A stretch of 64,000 nt of DNA from contig JALSJQ010000014.1 in assembly GCA_026989275.1 (NCBI GenBank), positions 26,555 to 90,554 of the forward strand, given 5' to 3'. The notes under the pieces are model-generated. The model saw nothing but the letters and a program-made list of their open reading frames with translations, had not been told where the DNA came from and made no database searches. This DNA is from Albidovulum sp. Lineage in GTDB: Bacteria; Pseudomonadota; Alphaproteobacteria; Rhodobacterales; Rhodobacteraceae. Both the position numbers and the translations under genes were made by a program. Below are positions 43,294 through 51,449 of this stretch, one piece after another (positions within the stretch are counted from its first letter, which is position 1; every line of letters starts with the position of its first letter).

Positions 43294-43575
43294 CTCGGGC
43301 TGCATATAGCTTCCCTTGCGGGGCTGTGCAATCGGCAAAACAACGGCGCTTCTCCCCTGCCGCCGCAACCCTCCCCGTCACATCGCGGGAACGGCCCCTT
43401 TCCCCGCATCCTTTCATGCCTTCATCGGTGTGGTGCTGCGCGGGGATCGCGGGGCATGGTCGGGGGACGGCAACGCTTCCTTCGCGTGTCATCGCGGCGA
43501 GACAGCCGCTTCCGACGGCGGGCGATGGGGAAGGGCTGATCGGTGCCGCGACGGGAACAGGGCGGCGCCCGCCTT

Positions 43576-43890
43576 TCAGCCACCTGCGGCGAGCCGCTCC
43601 ATCGCTTCGGCAAGGGCGATGTCGTGCTCGGAAAGCCCGCCCACGTCATGGGTGGTGAGGCGCACCTCGACCCGGTTCCACACATTCGTCCATTCGGGGT
43701 GATGATCCATCTTCTCGGCAAGAAGGGCGATGCGGGTCATCCAGCCGAAGGCCTCCGCGAAATCCCGGAAGCGGAACGCGCGACGGATGGCCCTGTCGTC
43801 GGCCTCGATCCGCCAGCCCTTCCGGAAGAGGGCGGCAATGCGCGGATCCTCGGCCGGCGCCTCGATCCTTCCCGGCATCTCGTCACTCAT
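43576..43890 (-). CDS. phhB: 4a-hydroxytetrahydrobiopterin (pterin carbinolamine) dehydratase
   Basis: 104 residues. Dehydrates 4a-carbinolamine pterin. The motif [20 protein letters not shown] with its conserved His pair is diagnostic, as is [20 protein letters not shown] 43890 overlaps the stop of the upstream FemAB-like gene (ATGA), so translation is coupled to it. Aromatic hydroxylase partners are not in the window; in bacteria without them the protein may have other roles. Confidence 0.93.
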   Translation of the reverse strand: MSDEMPGRIEAPAEDPRIAALFRKGWRIEADDRAIRRAFRFRDFAEAFGWMTRIALLAEKMDHHPEWTNVWNRVEVRLTTHDVGGLSEHDIALAEAMERLAAGG

Positions 43891-45098
43891 TGGTCTTTTC
43901 CTCCCTTCCATCCTGTTCGCACTCCTCCAGCCCCGGCCGCCTTGTAGGGCAGATCGCGGGCCAGACGCACCCCTTCTTCGGCCAGAACGGCCGCCTCCTC
44001 GGTGATGAATCCGGCCACCGCGGCAGCGAGGCGCGGATCGGCCAGCCAGTGAAGCGAATGGGTGGTGACCGGCTCATAGCCCCGCAGCACCTTGTGCTCG
44101 CCCTGCACACCGGCCTCGACCCGCTCGAGGCCGGTCGCGATGGCATGTTCGATCGCCTGATGATAGCACAGCTCGAAATGCAGGAAGGGGTGGCGGCGCG
44201 TGGTGCCCCACCAGCGGCCGATCAGCGCGTCCCGGCCGATGAAGTTGAGCGCCCCGGCCACGGCCTCGTTCCCCTCGAATGCCAGCACGAGCAGCACGTC
44301 TCCGCGCATGGTCTCGTGCAGGATGTCGAAGAAGGCACGGGTTAGATAGGGCCGGCCCCATTTGCGCGCGCCCGTGTCCTGATAGAAGCGCCAGAAGGCA
44401 TCCCAGTGACCGGGGCGGATCGCCTCGCCAGTCAGCCGCTCGACCCGGTCCACCGAAGCCTGCGCCCGGCGGCGCTCCTTGCGGATGGTCTTGCGGCGGG
44501 CGGAGGACAGGGCCGCAAGAAAGGCCTCGAAATCCTCATAGCCCCGGTTGAACCAGTGATACTGCATTCCCCGGCGGTGCAGGAGCCCGGCCGCAGCGCC
44601 GATGCGGGCTTCTTCGGCCGTGCAGAAGGTGGCGTGGAGCGAGGAAAGCCCGCCCCTTTCGGCAAGCTGCACCAACCCCTCGAGAAACATGCGCCGGCGC
44701 CTTTCGGCCGTGGCACCGCTGCCCGCGACCAAAAGACGACGGCCCGGCACCGGCGTGAAAGGGATCGCCAGCTGAAGCTTCGGATAATAGCGGCCGCCGG
44801 CCCGCTCCCAGGCATCGGCCCAGGCATGATCGAAGACATATTCGCCGAAACTGTGCAGCTTGACCCAGAGCGGCGCCGCCCCCACGATCGCCCCCTCCTC
44901 CTCGAGCAGCACCGGCGAGGGCAGCCACCCCGTTCCTTCCCCCACGGAGCCGCTCTCCTCGAGCGCGACGAGGAAGCGATGGGTGAGGAAGGGGTCGCGC
45001 GGCCGGCCGCCATCGGCGCATTCGGGGCAGGCGAGACGATCCCAGAGGGCGGCATCGATCCGGCCGACACGCTCGTGCAGGACAAGCCGCATCGTCAT
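43887..45098 (-). CDS. FemAB-like N-acyltransferase (DUF482/peptidogalycan family)
   Basis: 403 residues of the GNAT-like family annotated as peptidogalycan biosynthesis or DUF482. Conserved parts include [68 protein letters not shown] and the C-terminal [20 protein letters not shown] (each within the family core). Probably transfers an acyl or aminoacyl group; no substrate is established to my knowledge. It overlaps phhB and lies 40 nt after the GDPD gene, forming a three-gene run. Confidence 0.85.
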   Translation of the reverse strand: MTMRLVLHERVGRIDAALWDRLACPECADGGRPRDPFLTHRFLVALEESGSVGEGTGWLPSPVLLEEEGAIVGAAPLWVKLHSFGEYVFDHAWADAWERAGGRYYPKLQLAIPFTPVPGRRLLVAGSGATAERRRRMFLEGLVQLAERGGLSSLHATFCTAEEARIGAAAGLLHRRGMQYHWFNRGYEDFEAFLAALSSARRKTIRKERRRAQASVDRVERLTGEAIRPGHWDAFWRFYQDTGARKWGRPYLTRAFFDILHETMRGDVLLVLAFEGNEAVAGALNFIGRDALIGRWWGTTRRHPFLHFELCYHQAIEHAIATGLERVEAGVQGEHKVLRGYEPVTTHSLHWLADPRLAAAVAGFITEEAAVLAEEGVRLARDLPYKAAGAGGVRTGWKGGKDQ

Positions 45099-45138
45099 GC
45101 GTCGGCCCCGCCTCCGTCTTCCCGCACCGGCATTCCCT

Positions 45139-45951
45139 TCATCCGCCCGTCGGCGACGAGGGCCGGGCGGCGTCGAGGCGGGCCATGACGGGGATCACCG
45201 GCAGATAGCCTTCGAAGGTGATGTTGTCCGCCACCTTGCGCGCCTCCTCCTCTTCCTCGGGAGAGCGGACCGTCCAGGTCAGGATCGGCAGGCCTTTCTC
45301 CCGCACCTTGCCGAGATCCTCCCGGCCCAGATGCATGCGCCCGTGGGAGACGAAATCGGCACCCACCCGCTCGAGATCGGGGATGGTGCTGAGTTCCTCG
45401 CGCCGATCCATCGGCACCAGCTGCCACAGATCGGTATCGACGAAGTCCATCGTCACGAGACCGCGGGGAATGTCGGGGGCATGCCTGGCAAACTCGGCGA
45501 TCATGTGCGGGTTGAAGGACATCACCGCCACCGGCCCTTCATAGCCTCCGAGGGTCTCGGCCACGCGACGCGGCAGATCCCCCACATTCTCGCCCAGCCC
45601 GCCGTCCTGATCCTTCATCTCGATCAGGATCGGCACGCGACCATCGACGATCTCGAGAATTTCCCGCAAGGTGGGGATGCCCTCGTCGCCCCCCGACAGG
45701 CCGATCGCCCCGAGCTCCTCGCGCGAGCGCATGCCGACCGGGCCGCTCTCGCCGGTCAGCCGGCCGAGGGCATAATCGTGAAACACCATCGGCTCGCCGC
45801 AGGAAGAAGGCTGTACATCGACCTCGACGCCATATCCCTTCTCGATCGCGGCCCTGACCGCCGCACGGGAATTCTCGGGGATGCCTTTCTCGACATCGTG
45901 GAGCCCCCTGTGCGCAAGAGGAATCTCGAGGAAGGCCCGGGGAAGTTTCAT
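45139..45951 (-). CDS. Glycerophosphodiester phosphodiesterase
   Basis: 270 residues, cytoplasmic GDPD. The metal and catalytic motif is LAHRGLHDVEKGIPENS, then VEVDVQPSSCGEPMVFHDYA and the barrel strand VPILIEMKDQDG. Splits glycerophosphodiesters into alcohol and glycerol-3-phosphate. No signal peptide with the chosen start MKLPRAF. It follows ridA on the same strand after 118 nt. Confidence 0.92.
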   Translation of the reverse strand: MKLPRAFLEIPLAHRGLHDVEKGIPENSRAAVRAAIEKGYGVEVDVQPSSCGEPMVFHDYALGRLTGESGPVGMRSREELGAIGLSGGDEGIPTLREILEIVDGRVPILIEMKDQDGGLGENVGDLPRRVAETLGGYEGPVAVMSFNPHMIAEFARHAPDIPRGLVTMDFVDTDLWQLVPMDRREELSTIPDLERVGADFVSHGRMHLGREDLGKVREKGLPILTWTVRSPEEEEEARKVADNITFEGYLPVIPVMARLDAARPSSPTGG

Positions 45952-46069
45952 GGCCTGTCTCCCTTTGCCGGATTTGCCGCATCCAGGGCGGGAACATGCG
46001 CCGAGATGTCGCGCGGAAGCAGCGGATCTCCCTTTCGCAGCCGTTCGGCCATCTTTTCCACTTATGGTT

Positions 46070-46537
46070 TCAGGGGCGGATGCGGAACACCCCCTCGATC
46101 TCGACCGCCACGCCCAGCGGCAGCGATACCGCGCCCACGGCGGCCCGGGCATGTCGGCCCGCCTCGCCGAGAAGCTCGCCGAACAGATCGGAAGCGCCGT
46201 TGATGACCAGCGGCTGATCGGTGAAGTCGGGAGCGGAGTTGACGAAACCGCCGAGCCGGATCACCCGCTCGAGCCGGTCGAGATCGCCATCGCAGGCCGC
46301 CTTCACCTGGGCAAGAAGGTTGAGGGCGCACAGCCGGGCCGCCGCCTGCCCGGCCGCGACATCCATGTCCTCCCCGAGCCGGCCCTTCACCAGCCCGTCG
46401 GGCCCCATGGAGATCTGGCCGGAGACATGGAGCGTAGTGCCGTCGATGACATAGGGAACGTAGTTGGCCGCAGGGGCCGGGGCTTCGGGCAGCGCGAGGC
46501 CCATCTTCCTGAGGCGCGTTTCGATCACGGCGCGCAT
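46070..46537 (-). CDS. RidA/YjgF-family protein
   Basis: 155 residues. RidA-family trimers hydrolyse reactive enamines and imines released by PLP enzymes. Recognisable are YVPYVIDGTTLHVSGQIS, GEDMDVAAGQAAARLCALNL and the C-terminal AVGAVSLPLGVAVEIEGVF. Slightly longer than E. coli RidA at both ends, closer to the YoaB-like/atu subgroup, where the catalytic arginine may be absent; here the ARAAVGAVSLP segment carries the candidate Arg. Confidence 0.9.
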   Translation of the reverse strand: MRAVIETRLRKMGLALPEAPAPAANYVPYVIDGTTLHVSGQISMGPDGLVKGRLGEDMDVAAGQAAARLCALNLLAQVKAACDGDLDRLERVIRLGGFVNSAPDFTDQPLVINGASDLFGELLGEAGRHARAAVGAVSLPLGVAVEIEGVFRIRP

Positions 46538-46690
46538 GGCCGCACTCCTCGGGCCGTTTCCGTCGGCCGGCAAACTGCCGCGATCACGCCCTGCATGCAA
46601 GGGAAATCTTGCCCGAAATGCCGCTTTTCGGCCCCTTTGCGCGCCTGCAGGGATATGCGTATAACAAGGGCGGTATCGAGGAGCCCCTTC

Positions 46691-47410
46691 ATGAAGTCTC
46701 TTGGCGCCGTCCTTGCCCTTGCCGGCCTTGCGCTCGCCGCCTGCACGCCGCCCGATCCGGGCAGCGGGATCAACGATCCCTTCGAGGCCGAGAACCGCAA
46801 GGTCCACGCCTTCAATCGCAGGATCGACGCGGCCCTGTTCGGACCCGTCGCCGCGCGCACGGGCAAGGCGCCCGACGCTCTCGTGACCGCGGTGGACAAT
46901 CTCGCCACCAATATCGATACGCCGCGCGTGGTGGTGAACGATCTCCTCCAGCTCGATCTCGCGGACGCCACGGCGAACACGCTGCGCTTCGTCATCAATT
47001 CGACCCTCGGACTCGGCGGGCTGTTCGATCCGGCCTCCGAAATGGGGCTCTATCTGCGCGAGACCGATTTCGGCGCAACGCTCCATCACTGGGGAATGCC
47101 CGAGGGCGCCTATCGCGAGCTGCCCTTCTTCGGCCCGAGCACCGATCGCGACGCGGCCGGTCTCGTGGTCGATTTCTTCCTCAACCCGCTGAGCTGGACC
47201 CTGCCGAAGAAATATCGCTGGGTGCCCCCCGCGGCCCTGCTCGCGCGCCGGGCGGCGGCGCGACTGCGCTATGGCGAATCGGTGACCGATCTGCTGCAGA
47301 ATTCCGAAGACAGCTACGCCCAGTTGCGCCTGCTCTATCTCCAGAACCGCCGTTTCCGGCTGAGAGGAGATCTCGGCGCGGAGGATTACGAGGATCCATA
47401 CGAGGAATGA
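46691..47410 (+). CDS. mlaA: MlaA-family outer membrane lipoprotein
   Basis: 239 residues. A type II signal peptide (LGAVLALAGLALAAC) ends in the lipobox, giving a lipidated Cys18. The MlaA fold follows (INDPFEAENRKVHAFNRRID, RVVVNDLLQLDLADATANTL, LRETDFGATLHHWGMPEG). Removes misplaced phospholipid from the outer leaflet of the outer membrane and hands it to MlaC, encoded next. Confidence 0.94.
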   Translation: MKSLGAVLALAGLALAACTPPDPGSGINDPFEAENRKVHAFNRRIDAALFGPVAARTGKAPDALVTAVDNLATNIDTPRVVVNDLLQLDLADATANTLRFVINSTLGLGGLFDPASEMGLYLRETDFGATLHHWGMPEGAYRELPFFGPSTDRDAAGLVVDFFLNPLSWTLPKKYRWVPPAALLARRAAARLRYGESVTDLLQNSEDSYAQLRLLYLQNRRFRLRGDLGAEDYEDPYEE

Positions 47411-47414
47411 CCCC

Positions 47415-48023
47415 ATGCGCGCACTCTCCCGCCGCCGTTTCCTGACCGCAACGGCCCTTCTCGCCGCCCTGCCGGCGTTTCGCCCGGGCCGGGCCGAGGC
47501 GGCACTGACCGAGGCCGGCGCCCGGCGGCTCATCGACAGGGTCGTGGCCGACATCAACGCCATCATCAACTCGGGCGAAGGCCGCGAGGCGATGTTTCGC
47601 GACTTCGAGAAGCTCTTCAAGCGCTATGCCGATCTCGACGTCATCGCCCGCAAGGTGATGGGCCCGGCCTGGCGGCGGGCCACCCCGGCGCAGCGGCGGG
47701 CCTTCAAGGAAGCGTTCGCCCGCTACATGGCCCGCAAATACGGCAAGCGCTTCCGCGAATTCATCGGCGCCGAGATCAAGGTCACCGGCGTGCGGCGCAT
47801 CAAGAGCTTCTACGAGGTGCGTTCCGTCGCCAGACTTCGCGGGCAGGCCCCCTTCGAGGTGCGCTGGCTCGTCTCCGACAAGAGCGGCAGGACGAGGTTC
47901 TTCAACATGTTCGTCGAGGGGGTGAACATGCTGACGGCCGAAGCGCAGGAAGTGCAGGCCATGCTCCGCAAGCGCAAGGGCGATATCGACCGGCTGATCC
48001 GGGATCTGCCGAAGGCAGCATGA
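47415..48023 (+). CDS. mlaC: MlaC-family periplasmic phospholipid-binding protein
   Basis: 202 residues. The leader SRRRFLTATALLAALPAF is Tat-like. The mature protein matches the MlaC/Ttg2D fold: YADLDVIARKVMGPAWRRAT, YMARKYGKRFREF and DKSGRTRFFNMFVEGVNML. It carries lipid between MlaA and the MlaFEDB transporter, whose genes are not in this window. It starts four bases after mlaA. Whatever lay after it has been replaced by the genomic island. Confidence 0.93.
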   Translation: MRALSRRRFLTATALLAALPAFRPGRAEAALTEAGARRLIDRVVADINAIINSGEGREAMFRDFEKLFKRYADLDVIARKVMGPAWRRATPAQRRAFKEAFARYMARKYGKRFREFIGAEIKVTGVRRIKSFYEVRSVARLRGQAPFEVRWLVSDKSGRTRFFNMFVEGVNMLTAEAQEVQAMLRKRKGDIDRLIRDLPKAA

Positions 48024-48053
48024 TAAGGGCCCGGCGCCGGCAGGCGGGGAAGC

Positions 48054-48100
48054 GACTTCGAATCCGTCGGTCGGAGGTTCGAATCCTCCCGGGGTCGCCA
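48054..48100 (+). repeat. attL-like core: 3' part of an Arg tRNA (anticodon TCG)
   Basis: GACTTCGAATCCGTC is the 3' side of an anticodon arm whose seven-base loop CTTCGAA gives anticodon TCG; a T arm GGAGG-TTCGAAT-CCTCC and the acceptor 3' strand CGGGGTC, then G and CCA, complete the 3' half. The 5' half (it should begin GACCCCG) is absent upstream. Integrases of tRNA-targeting islands use exactly such segments as the crossover core. Confidence 0.8.
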
Positions 48101-48400
48101 AAAAAATCAATTGGTTGCGCATACACCACCCAGACGCCACATCCCATAGATACCAAATAGATACCAGCCGAATCGCTCGTCTGCAGCCGCTCCCGCGGCA
48201 GCCCCAAGCCCCACCAGCACAATCCAGCAGAGGCCAATTTCGTCGGGCATTGTCTGGATCACTCTTCCCCACGCTTGCCCGCGCGCCATTGCAACGCGCG
48301 CCCGCATGACCAAGCATGGGCATGCAATCATGCGCTCATGCCAGCGGAAGTAAGGATGCGATGGAGAAGAAAGCCAGCCCTGCCGGCCAAGCACACGGAG
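48101..48400. other. Island end region without a supported gene
   Basis: Contains the tandem 10-bp repeat at 48146-48166, and around 48315-48345 several overlapping GCATG words. The minus strand holds a possible 74-residue hydrophobic reading (48107-48331) with two membrane-like segments, but no ribosome binding site or known family supports it. It most likely acts as attachment-site DNA. Confidence 0.5.
48146..48166 (+). repeat. Tandem ATAGATACCA repeats, candidate integrase arm sites
   Basis: ATAGATACCA occurs at 48146-48155 and again at 48157-48166, an 11-base period, about 46 nt beyond the tRNA core. Short directly repeated words at this distance from the core are typical arm-type sites of tyrosine integrases. 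Confidence 0.6.
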
Positions 48401-48589
48401 ATGGAAACCCTGCTCACCACGGAGCAGGCCGCCTGCCTGCTGCGTATCTCGTGAAAGACGCTGGAGCGCATGCGCGTGGAAGGCCGCGGCCCGAAATTCG
48501 TGAAGCTGGGCCGCTGCGTCCGCTACCGCCACCGCGACCTGCTCACCTGGATCACCACCAACACCCGCCAATCAACGTCGGAGTTCTGA
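48401..48589 (+). pseudogene. AlpA/excisionase-like helix-turn-helix gene with nonsense codon
   Basis: Reads METLLTTEQAACLLRIS, a TGA stop, then KTLERMRVEGRGPKFVKLGR and CVRYRHRDLLTWI to a final stop at 48589. Without the TGA (codon 18, probably once CGA for Arg) this is a 62-residue MerR-like HTH_17 protein of the AlpA/Xis group that directs excision of integrated elements. Thirteen residues on, the recognition helix would be cut from the wing, so the product is dead. Re-initiation at an internal ATG would give only the C-terminal part. Confidence 0.8.
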
Positions 48590-48679
48590 CCTCCTTTAAA
48601 ACCTGAAAGCACTCTTCCAATCGTTACAACCTCCAGCCCAGATTTTGCCAGGAGAACAAGCTGGGAAAATGATTTTTCT

Positions 48680-48696
48680 CTGTAATTATAATACAG
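48680..48696. promoter_or_regulatory. Operator-like dyad 1: CTGTA-N7-TACAG
   Basis: CTGTA at 48680-48684 and TACAG at 48692-48696 with seven bases between, just upstream of the -35 hexamer. An identically spaced dyad lies 47 bases downstream. Confidence 0.65.
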
Positions 48697-48699
48697 CAC

Positions 48700-48728
48700 T
48701 TGACGCTGCCCGCCTCATGCGATATGCT
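48700..48728 (+). promoter_or_regulatory. Sigma70-type promoter of the restriction cluster
   Basis: TTGACG (48700-48705), 17 bases, then TATGCT (48723-48728): near-consensus -35 and -10 boxes with ideal spacing, about 30 nt before the first start codon of the hsdS-hsdM run. Confidence 0.7.
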
Positions 48729-48743
48729 GTATGCGAATTACAG
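48727..48743. promoter_or_regulatory. Operator-like dyad 2: CTGTA-N7-TACAG
   Basis: CTGTA at 48727-48731 and TACAG at 48739-48743. It overlaps the end of the -10 box and the expected transcription start, so a protein bound here would block the promoter. Confidence 0.65.
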
Positions 48744-48757
48744 AATCAGAGGTTGCA

Positions 48758-49351
48758 ATGCATCTTGCCGAGCTGAGCGATATCCATTCGACCTACACCG
48801 CACGCGGCAGACTCGTTCCGCTGACCAAGGGGGGCGTGCCGGGGCTGCAAATGCGCGATGTGGTTGCGGAGGGCTCCACCTGCCTTTCAAGGCTTCAGCG
48901 GTTTGATCTGCCTGGACTTGCCAGCCATCATTATGTGCGAGGCGGCGAAGTGGTCTTTCGTTCTCGCGGCGATTCAACCATCGCCATGGCCATCCCTGAT
49001 GATCTGACTGAGCCAGTCGCCGTCATCATGCCTCTACTTATCATTCGCCCGGACCGGAATCGAGTGTTGCCAGAGTATCTTGCCTGGGCCATCAATCAGC
49101 CCGCAGCCCAGCACAGGCTGGCGGCAGAGGCTCAGGGAAGCAACCTCCGCATGATTCCGCTATCCGCCTTAAAAGACCTTGATATCCCCGTTCCCGACTT
49201 GGCAACGCAGAAGAAAATCGTCGAGCTGGATGCGCTTGCGCGCCGTGAAAGCAGCCTCCTGCGCCGGCTGGCCGAACAACGTGAGCGGCTGGCAAGCATC
49301 CTGCTGGCCCAGGTGGCAACAGACGCCAGACGAGAGGAAATTGCACAATGA
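48758..49351 (+). CDS. hsdS: Type I restriction specificity subunit, single-TRD (half) form
   Basis: 197 residues: one target recognition domain (LVPLTKGGVPGLQMRDVVAE, YLAWAINQPAAQHRLAAEAQ, LKDLDIPVPDLATQKKIVEL) and one coiled-coil conserved region (LDALARRESSLLRRLAEQRE). Standard HsdS has two of each, so this is half size; two copies could pair to form a symmetric specificity unit, as in some half-S systems. ATG 48758 is preferred since AGAGG lies five bases before it; ATG 48731 sits inside the operator. Its stop overlaps the hsdM start (ATGA). Confidence 0.85.
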   Translation: MHLAELSDIHSTYTARGRLVPLTKGGVPGLQMRDVVAEGSTCLSRLQRFDLPGLASHHYVRGGEVVFRSRGDSTIAMAIPDDLTEPVAVIMPLLIIRPDRNRVLPEYLAWAINQPAAQHRLAAEAQGSNLRMIPLSALKDLDIPVPDLATQKKIVELDALARRESSLLRRLAEQRERLASILLAQVATDARREEIAQ

Positions 49352-50865
49352 CCAACAAGATCACACAGGATCAGATCAACAATGCCGCCTGGGCTGCCTG
49401 CGACATTTTCCGTGGCGCGGTCGATCCGGCGCAATACAAGGACTACATCCTCGTGATGCTGTTCCTGAAGTATATCTCGGACCTGTGGAATGACCATGCC
49501 GAGACCTATCGCAAGCAATATGGTGATGATGAAGTGCGTATCCGCCGCAGGCTGGAGCGCGAGCGTTTCATCCTCCCCGAGGGCACCAGCTTCTATGACC
49601 TTTACGAGCAGCGCAATGCGCCCAACATTGGCGAGCTTATCAACATTGCGCTTGAGAAGATCGAAGACGCCAACCGCCCCAAGCTCAATGACGTTTTCCG
49701 CAACATCGATTTCAACTCGGAGAGCAACCTAGGCCGCCCCAAGGATCGCAACCGCCGCCTGAAAAACCTGCTGGAAAACTTCAATAAGCCGGAGCTTGAT
49801 CTGCGTCCTTCGCGTGTCAACGAAGACATCATCGGCCAATGTTACATCTATCTGATCTCGAAATTCGCCTCTGACGCCGGCAAGAAGGCGGGCGAGTTCT
49901 ATACGCCTGCTCCCGTCTCCCGCCTGCTCGCCAAGCTGGCAAACCCGCAGCCCGGCAACACCATCTGTGATCCGGCCTGTGGCTCCGGCTCGTTGCTGAT
50001 CGAAGCCTCGAAGGAAGTAGGCTCCAAAGATTATGCACTCTATGGACAGGAGGTGAATGGGGCGACCTGGGCGCTGGCCCGCATGAACATGTTCCTGCAT
50101 GCGCGCGACGCCGCCCGCATCGAATGGTGCGACACGCTCAACAACCCAGAGCTGGTGAAGGATGGCCACCTGATGCGCTTTGATATCGTGCTGGCCAACC
50201 CGCCCTTTTCACTGAAGAACTGGGGCGCCGAGAATGCGGAGAACGACCAGTGGAACCGCTTCTGGCGCGGCATTCCACCCAAGTCCAGAGGCGATTATGC
50301 CTTCATTACCCACATGATCGAAACGGCCAGACGCCATTCCGGCAGGGTGGCGGTCATCGTGCCGCACGGCGTGCTGTTTCGCGGTGGGACGGAGGGGCGC
50401 ATCCGGCAGAAGCTGATAGAGGAAAACCTGCTGGATGCCGTCATCGGCCTGCCGGCCAACCTGTTCACCACCACGGGCATTCCGGTGGCCATCCTGATCT
50501 TTGACCGTGCGCGGGAAGAAGGCGGCCCGCGCGAAAACGAGCGTGATGTGCTGTTCATCGATGCCAGCCGGGAATTCACTCCGGGCAAGAAGCAGAACAC
50601 CCTCGAGGAAAGCCACATCGAAAAGATCGTGAGCACCTATCGTCAGCGCAAGGAGATAGAGCGCTATTCGCACCTGGCCACCCCGGAGGAGATCACCGAC
50701 AACGGCTACAACCTGAACATCCCGCGCTATGTGGACACCTTCGAGCCGGAAGAGGAAATCGACGTGGCCGAGGTGCAGCGCGAGATCGAGCAAATCGAGG
50801 CCGAGCTGGCAGACGTGCGGGCGAAGATGAACGCCTATCTGAAGGGGCTTGGCGTCGATGTCTGA
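49348..50865 (+). CDS. hsdM: Type I restriction-modification methyltransferase subunit
   Basis: 505 residues. An N-terminal HsdM_N helical domain (WAACDIFRGAVDPAQYKDYI) is followed by the N6-adenine methylase fold with SAM motif DPACGSGSLL (208-217) and catalytic NPPF (284-287), plus GEFYTPAPVSRLLAKLA. A C-terminal helix (VAEVQREIEQIEAELADVRA) contacts HsdS. All catalytic motifs are intact, so methylation, and hence host protection, should be functional. Overlaps genes on both sides. Confidence 0.97.
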   Translation: MTNKITQDQINNAAWAACDIFRGAVDPAQYKDYILVMLFLKYISDLWNDHAETYRKQYGDDEVRIRRRLERERFILPEGTSFYDLYEQRNAPNIGELINIALEKIEDANRPKLNDVFRNIDFNSESNLGRPKDRNRRLKNLLENFNKPELDLRPSRVNEDIIGQCYIYLISKFASDAGKKAGEFYTPAPVSRLLAKLANPQPGNTICDPACGSGSLLIEASKEVGSKDYALYGQEVNGATWALARMNMFLHARDAARIEWCDTLNNPELVKDGHLMRFDIVLANPPFSLKNWGAENAENDQWNRFWRGIPPKSRGDYAFITHMIETARRHSGRVAVIVPHGVLFRGGTEGRIRQKLIEENLLDAVIGLPANLFTTTGIPVAILIFDRAREEGGPRENERDVLFIDASREFTPGKKQNTLEESHIEKIVSTYRQRKEIERYSHLATPEEITDNGYNLNIPRYVDTFEPEEEIDVAEVQREIEQIEAELADVRAKMNAYLKGLGVDV

Positions 50866-51449
50866 GGGCGAAATCATCCTCTATGCCACCGAGGACGGAG
50901 CGGCGGAAATCCAGCTTCGCGCCGTGGATGGCACGGTGTGGCTTACACAGACCCAGATGGCGGAACTGTTTGCAACGACTCCACAAGCCATAACGCAGCT
51001 GATCCGCACCATCTACCATGATGGAGAGTTGGCGGAGCAGGCAACTTGTAACGAATTCTTACAAGTTCGCGACGAGGGCGGCAGAGAGGCGCGCCGCAAG
51101 CTGAAGCACTACAACCTCGAAATGATCCTGGCCGTCGGCTACCGGGTGCGATCTCCGCGCGGAGTGCAGCTCCGCCGCTGGGCCACGGCGGCGCCAGACC
51201 ATGCGCCTGGCGGACTGGGAAGAGGTGCTGGACAACTTCCTTCGCCACAACGATCTGCCCTTGCTGCGCCATGCCGGATCGGTCTCCAGGAAACAGGCGG
51301 AGCAGATCGCCCACGCCCGCTACGCGCAGTTCGATGCCAGGCGCAAGGAGGCACAAAAAGCCGAAGCCGAGAGGATGGACGAGCTGGAAGAACTCAAGCG
51401 CATCGCCAGGACTGTTGAGGGACGCGGAAAGGAGGTGCGGGATGGTTGA
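50858..51449 (+). pseudogene. RhuM-family gene, internally deleted and out of frame
   Basis: The first ~110 codons match the RhuM family (VWLTQTQMAELFATTPQAIT, then FLQVRDEGGREARRKLKHYN and MILAVGYRVRSPRGVQLRRW). Right after this, near 51185, the reading changes frame and jumps to the family's C-terminal end (RLADWEEVLDNFLRHNDLPL, SVSRKQAEQIAHARYAQF), in the frame ending 51449. The middle ~150 residues are gone. RhuM genes are frequent neighbours of type I restriction genes, with no proven role. Its ends still overlap hsdM and hsdS by eight bases each. Confidence 0.85.

Noticed and set aside
48024..48100. A complete functional tRNA at the island boundary
   Set aside because: Only the 3' 47 nt fit a tRNA. 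The preceding 30 bases cannot pair with the acceptor strand and lack a D arm.
48107..48331. Hydrophobic minus-strand ORF next to the tRNA core
   Set aside because: It lacks a ribosome binding site, has no recognisable family, and covers the presumed attachment-site repeats.
48401..48589. TGA in the AlpA-like gene read as selenocysteine or recoded
   Set aside because: No selenocysteine insertion structure is evident after it, and relatives carry an ordinary residue at the position; a simple nonsense change is the likelier explanation.
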